Shown: positions 60,989 through 64,000 of the stretch, in pieces
Layout: every line of letters starts with the position of its first letter
Position numbering within the stretch: the stretch's first letter is position 1
The notes under the pieces: generated by a model
What the model was told of the DNA's origin: nothing
What the model saw: the letters and a program-made list of their open reading frames with translations, nothing else
The model's database searches: none
NCBI GenBank assembly: GCA_017439405.1
Contig: JAFSJF010000074.1
Location: forward strand, 1-64,000
Origin: Bacteroidales bacterium
GTDB taxonomy: Bacteria; Bacteroidota; Bacteroidia; Bacteroidales; F082
Direction of reading: 5' to 3'
Length of the DNA stretch: 64,000 bases
Translations under genes and position numbers: made by a program

Positions 60989-61210
60989 ACGATTGTCACC
61001 ACTTGCACCGTTCATTACTTCAGAAACAGTAATAATCTCAATAATATACAATATCATAATACATAATACATAATATCACGAATCATAATACCATCAAGGA
61101 CTAACATTTCAAATCATGCGCCGAGCACATGAGCCTGCCGATACAGCAGGCTTTGCTGTATGGCTAACCACACAGCGGGTCTAATTCAGGGTGCTTGTGA
61201 TGACAATCGT
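60989..61210 (-). ncRNA. Retron msr-msd non-coding RNA (predicted)
   Basis: Transcribed toward the RT. The ends form a 21-nt inverted repeat: a1 at 61210-61190 and a2 at 61009-60989 pair at 19 positions (one G-U, one AA/AA bulge), sharing the core ACGATTGTCA. Between them, first come GC-rich hairpins: ATACAGC/GCTGTAT (61161-61141), overlapping an alternative AGCCTGC/GCAGGCT stem (61152-61132), and TCATGTGC-TCG-GCGCATGA (about 61133-61115), together like an msr. Then follows an AT-rich stretch with several TATTATG copies and a hairpin ATTACT/AGTAAT (61033-61014), the likely msd. a1 first, msr, msd, a2, then RT is the retron order. The branch-point G is not assigned. Transcription probably begins near 61274. 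Confidence 0.72.
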
Positions 61211-61277
61211 TTCAAAGAACTTTAGGCGTTAGCATTTGTTTATCGAGAGTGCTTTGCCTGTTCGCTCTCGTTTTCGT

Positions 61278-61316
61278 TTGCAAAAGTACAACCCTACCGC
61301 GCAACCTATTTTCGCG
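61278..61316 (-). promoter_or_regulatory. Promoter and putative WYL operator of the retron operon
   Basis: TACTTTTG (61288-61281 on the minus strand) is a -7 box within TTGCAAAAGTA (plus strand, 61278-61288). After exactly 10 bp comes GCGCAACCTATTTTCGC (61299-61315), which overlaps the last codons and the TAG stop of the DUF1016 gene. The same module stands before the WYL gene at 63619-63657. A 6-bp hairpin (CGAGAG/CTCTCG, 61244-61270) lies just inside the transcript. Confidence 0.65.
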
Positions 61317-62496
61317 AATTTTCTTTTTTCAGTTCCAGTTCCCTCACCGTGCGCTCCACCACCTGTTCAAGCTGGAAGGAGGACACGCCCAGCGGCTTGT
61401 TGATGTCGCGCAACGACCATTCCACAACGGTCTTGTCGGTCGATTTGCAGATGATCAGCCCCACGGTGGGGTTGTCGCCCTCGCCACGCAGCAACTCGTC
61501 AACGGCGGTAACGTAGAAATTCAGCTTGCCGGCAAACTCGGGGATATACTTCACCACCTTCAGCTCAATGACGACATAGCGGTGCTGCGGGATGTGATAA
61601 AACAACAAATCGGGGAAGAAGGTCTGCCCGCCAGGCATCTGCAACTCCATCTGTCGCCCCACATACGAAAAGCCCTTGCCCAACTCCATCAAAAAGCGCG
61701 TGACATTCGAAACAAGCGCATCTTCCAAGTCCTTCTCCTCGTACTCATCGCTCATCGAGAGGAAGCCGAAATGATAAGGGTCTTTCAGTATCTCCTTGGC
61801 CAACTGGCTCTGCGGCGCCGGAAGCGTATGCTCAAAGTTGGTCACTGCTGTCCCTTGGCTGCCAAAGAGGTTGGCGGCTATCTGGCTCTCAAGTCGGCTG
61901 CGGCTCCAGCCTTCTTCAGTCACCTTATTGATATAGAAAATGGCTTCATCGAGGGTTTGGCATTTGGAAATAATGAGGACGTGATGAAACCACGGTATCC
62001 TGCCAAAGATTTCTGGCATTTCTAATTGGTCAGCAGCTTGCTGACATTTTCCGCAATCTTCAATTTGACCAACAGTCTGTTGGCTTTTTTCAACTGCCTC
62101 TAATTGGTCAGCAACCTGCTGACCTTTTTCGTCACCAGCTTGGTGACCAATTTGGTCAACGGGTCGTTGACCTTTTATAACCCGTTCATAATAAAACAGA
62201 TACCATCGTTTCATATATTTCACATTGGTATCCGAGAAGCCCGTTTCATCAGGAAACGCTTGGCGCATGTCAAGGGCAAACTGTTTCACCACACCTGCAC
62301 CCCAGCGTTCTTCTGCACGAAGCGCCATCAAATCACGGCCTACACTCCAATAAAACTCAAGCATGGCTGTGTTCACACGAACCGCCGCCTTGACTTGGCT
62401 TTGGCGGAATCGTTGCTTGATGTCGGCCATCCATTGCACATAGCCTTCATCGGCGGTCATCATGTCACGGGATACGAATGTCGGTTTGTCGGTCAT
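61306..62496 (-). CDS. DUF1016/YhcG-family PD-(D/E)XK nuclease
   Basis: A 396-residue protein of the DUF1016 (YhcG) family. The N-terminal domain (LEFYWSVGRDLMALRAEERWGAGVV split near residues 47-75; YMKRWYLFYY) is followed by a variable linker, then the PD-(D/E)XK nuclease fold: FFPDLLFYH with the metal Asp, then VVIELKVVKYIPEFAGKLNFYV with E-x-K. Such proteins occur in defence islands, often next to type I restriction genes, and are thought to be DNA-targeting nucleases. The linker (about residues 108-165) is made of DQL/GQQ repeats encoded by tandem palindromes. It starts 44 bp after the WYL stop with its own TATTTTTG box, and ends inside the retron operator. Confidence 0.88.
   Translation of the reverse strand: MTDKPTFVSRDMMTADEGYVQWMADIKQRFRQSQVKAAVRVNTAMLEFYWSVGRDLMALRAEERWGAGVVKQFALDMRQAFPDETGFSDTNVKYMKRWYLFYYERVIKGQRPVDQIGHQAGDEKGQQVADQLEAVEKSQQTVGQIEDCGKCQQAADQLEMPEIFGRIPWFHHVLIISKCQTLDEAIFYINKVTEEGWSRSRLESQIAANLFGSQGTAVTNFEHTLPAPQSQLAKEILKDPYHFGFLSMSDEYEEKDLEDALVSNVTRFLMELGKGFSYVGRQMELQMPGGQTFFPDLLFYHIPQHRYVVIELKVVKYIPEFAGKLNFYVTAVDELLRGEGDNPTVGLIICKSTDKTVVEWSLRDINKPLGVSSFQLEQVVERTVRELELKKENSRK
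62028..62172. repeat. Five tandem ~18-bp palindromes inside the DUF1016 gene
   Basis: Five near-palindromes of the form GTCA-N-TGAC follow each other at 62028-62045, 62067-62084, 62106-62124, 62131-62148 and 62154-62172 (for example GTCAGCAGCTTGCTGAC, GTCACCAGCTTGGTGAC). Centre spacing is about 39, 39, 24 and 24 bp. They encode the variable VADQLE/GQQ linker of the nuclease. Confidence 0.85.
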
Positions 62497-62519
62497 CCTT
62501 CTTTAGAGTTAGTGAAATG

Positions 62520-62527
62520 CAAAAATA
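62520..62527 (-). promoter_or_regulatory. -7 box upstream of the DUF1016 gene
   Basis: TATTTTTG on the minus strand, 23 bp before the DUF1016 ATG, matches TAnnTTTG. It lacks the operator motif seen at the WYL and retron promoters. Confidence 0.45.
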
Positions 62528-62539
62528 CAAATAAATCCA

Positions 62540-63598
62540 TTACAAACCCTGATACGCTTGGAATTGAGCCACCACGCGATCACGCACCTTCTGCTGGATG
62601 TCGGCGGGCGAAAGCACCAACAGGTCTTTACCAAACGAACATAACTCTCGTATCAATTCGTAATTCTCAATACACTCGATAGAGAAAAAATAACCGCCAT
62701 CAAGCATGGGAAATTGTTGGCGCAATGCCATCTCCTTTTCTCCTTTGTAATGCCGCTGCGATTCGTGCAAAGGCTTGGTCGCTACATATTCCTTGGAAAA
62801 ATCACTAACCCAGAACAAAATAGTCTGCAAGGGGCGGTCGTCATACAAGGTAACCCCGACGATGTCCTCGAAACGCTCGTTGAGGTCGCCTTCACAAGGC
62901 ACAAATCCTTTGGCAGGCAATGGCATCACCTCATCTATACGGTCGAGCGCAAACGACAGAAGTTTTCCATCGTTGTCGGCTGCCCCAATGAGATACCAAC
63001 GGCGGTTGTATTCCTTGAGCAGATAAGGATGTACCACGGTTTTGCGGTCTTCATCGGGAGTGTCAAAGCGGTGGTAATGCAACTCCACAACCTGCCTTTG
63101 CGAAATGCAGGTGAAAAGCTCGCCAAACAGGTTAGAGTTCTCCAAAGGATTCTTGGTGAATGAGACAATCTGCCGATCGGTCTTCACATTCAAGCCATTC
63201 CTTAGCGTTTCCAAACCTTCCAGATTGGGCAGTCCTTCAAACTGACCCAGCAGCGACAGAGCCTCGTTAAGCAGGTACTTTTCATCTTCGGTCATTTCCT
63301 TTTTGAATATGGAAAAAGATGGATCAGCATAGCGGTGGCAACTTTTCTTGATGGTTTTTAGGGTTCTTTGGCTTATGTCGTCAATTTGGTAGCTTTGGAT
63401 ATCCGCAAAAAACGGGTCAGCTTGCATATATTTAAGGTCAAGTTCGATGGTGCGACGACTGACAGGTTCTTGATTCATTTCCGCCAACTCCTCGTTGACG
63501 AGTCGAAGCAAATCCTCAGTAGAATAATGGTGATAGCGGTTGGCCAACAGTTTGTCGAGGATATAATATCGCGTTACGGCGTTTTTGTTTGCAGGCAT
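62540..63598 (-). CDS. WYL-domain transcriptional regulator
   Basis: A 352-residue regulator. The N-terminal winged helix (RYYILDKLLANRYHHYSTEDLL, VSRRTIELDLKYMQ, residues 9-60) is followed by a WYL domain whose name motif is YNRRWYLIG (near residue 205) with basic ligand-binding residues, and a WCX-like C-terminal extension (TILFWVSDFSKEYVATKPLH). WYL proteins (BrxR/CapW type) often repress phage-defence operons and their own gene, and sense nucleic-acid or nucleotide signals. It leads this minus-strand defence-like block and has a promoter-operator module shared with the retron promoter, so it probably controls both. Confidence 0.9.
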   Translation of the reverse strand: MPANKNAVTRYYILDKLLANRYHHYSTEDLLRLVNEELAEMNQEPVSRRTIELDLKYMQADPFFADIQSYQIDDISQRTLKTIKKSCHRYADPSFSIFKKEMTEDEKYLLNEALSLLGQFEGLPNLEGLETLRNGLNVKTDRQIVSFTKNPLENSNLFGELFTCISQRQVVELHYHRFDTPDEDRKTVVHPYLLKEYNRRWYLIGAADNDGKLLSFALDRIDEVMPLPAKGFVPCEGDLNERFEDIVGVTLYDDRPLQTILFWVSDFSKEYVATKPLHESQRHYKGEKEMALRQQFPMLDGGYFFSIECIENYELIRELCSFGKDLLVLSPADIQQKVRDRVVAQFQAYQGL

Positions 63599-63618
63599 AG
63601 ACGTTTGATTTATTGCGC

Positions 63619-63657
63619 TTGCAAAAGTAATAATAATTTGCGAAACCTATTTTCGCA
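63619..63657 (-). promoter_or_regulatory. Promoter and putative auto-operator of the WYL gene
   Basis: TTGCAAAAGTA (63619-63629) holds TACTTTTG on the minus strand; after 10 bp follows GCGAAACCTATTTTCGC (63640-63656), a GCGAAA/TTTCGC inverted repeat around a 5-base centre. It covers the expected -33 region. The retron promoter at 61278-61316 has the same module and spacing. Confidence 0.65.
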
Positions 63658-63792
63658 GGAAAAATCCTCCCCTCACAAGTTTGCGTAAAAGCTGAAATGT
63701 CGGTTACATGAAACAATCCAACACTTGAATTTCCTCAAACTGACTGCGGATATTTTTCCTGACTTCGACACTTTTTGACGGATTTTTTCCAC

Positions 63793-64000
63793 TCATTGAT
63801 TTTCAGAAGAGGTTTGCGACCACCAGAATTTTTCCTCAAAAAGGGGCTTGATGAGTTGCTGTCTACGGGTAAGGAATAGTGTCTTTGTAAGAGCGTTTCC
63901 GGCCATCTTGACCGTGATGGTCGGGATGGTTTTGGCGATGTTCAAGACGGCATCCACGCTCAGCTTCATCTTGTTGTTTTTCAGCACCCTGTCCAGTTCC
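63793..64000 (-). mobile_element. C-terminal end of an IS1634-like transposase (cut by window edge)
   Basis: The open frame enters from the window edge and ends at TGA at 63793. Its 68 visible residues (ELDRVLKNNKMKLSVDAVLN, then IAKTIPTITV and TRRQQLIKPLFEEKFW) resemble the last part of IS1634-family (IS4-like) transposases, where a similar VLxIAKTI and IxPLFxxxFW ending is usual. Only the tail is present here. An insertion sequence at the border of the defence-like block supports mobility of this region. Confidence 0.7.

Noticed and set aside
61132-61161. Terminator for the DUF1016 gene
   Set aside because: No T run follows, a promoter and a1 arm lie between it and the DUF1016 stop, and it sits inside the retron RNA.
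62028-62172. CRISPR-like array in the DUF1016 gene
   Set aside because: Units are short palindromes in frame inside a coding region with uneven spacing and related spacers; they are protein-linker repeats.

Overview
The window comes from a Bacteroidota chromosome, most likely order Bacteroidales. The evidence is PorX and PorD of the type IX secretion system (T9SS), two secreted peptidases ending in T9SS type A sorting domains, a Bacteroidota-type bamD/rpoZ/porD/recN cluster, and many TAnnTTTG (-7) promoter boxes of the Bacteroidota kind. No rRNA or tRNA gene was seen. The species cannot be named from this sequence.

Region 1 (about 0.1-23.9 kb, almost all minus strand) is a surface-polysaccharide locus that uses an ABC exporter (wzm/wzt); no wzx or wzy was recognised. 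It holds a polyprenyl-phosphate sugar transferase, GT2 and GT8 glycosyltransferases, a polysaccharide deacetylase, TupA-like ATP-grasp proteins, a DUF616 protein, a Gfo/Idh/MocA-SDR fusion, an fdtA-fdtC-fdtB unit for a dTDP-3-acetamido-3,6-dideoxyhexose, and a wbpD-wbpE pair for a 2,3-diacetamido-glucuronate-type sugar. One gene, an acyltransferase with its own tandem promoters, faces the other way. The locus shows recent rearrangement: a deleted UDP-glucuronate epimerase, half of an ATP-grasp gene joined at a G9 tract, a frameshifted AAA ATPase, and a second wzt 5' end.

Region 2 (about 23.9-55.4 kb) is mostly housekeeping and cell-envelope: tsaE-lipoprotein-aroB-aroA, porX, a YafQ-type toxin-antitoxin pair, an HD hydrolase, a VapD pair, a thioesterase, an MBL hydrolase, dapA, two tandem M14 peptidases, bamD-rpoZ-porD-recN, a TPR/HTH membrane regulator with a small secreted peptide and a secreted protein, rsmE, argS, a decayed T9SS surface protein, and a large SNF2 helicase. 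Several intergenic stretches hold inverted-repeat elements.

Region 3 (about 55.4-64 kb, minus strand) is accessory DNA with the look of a defence island, AT-rich between about 56 and 61 kb. Read in the direction of transcription it has an IS1634-like transposase end, a WYL regulator, a DUF1016 (YhcG) PD-(D/E)XK nuclease, a retron-type non-coding RNA with a 21-nt a1/a2 inverted repeat, a retron-type reverse transcriptase, a protein with a HEPN-like RNxxxH motif, a Cys-rich protein with a rearranged 3' end, and a repeat-containing protein. The WYL gene and the retron have almost the same promoter-operator module with identical spacing, so the WYL protein probably controls both. This candidate WYL-controlled retron with a possible HEPN effector is the most interesting system in the window.
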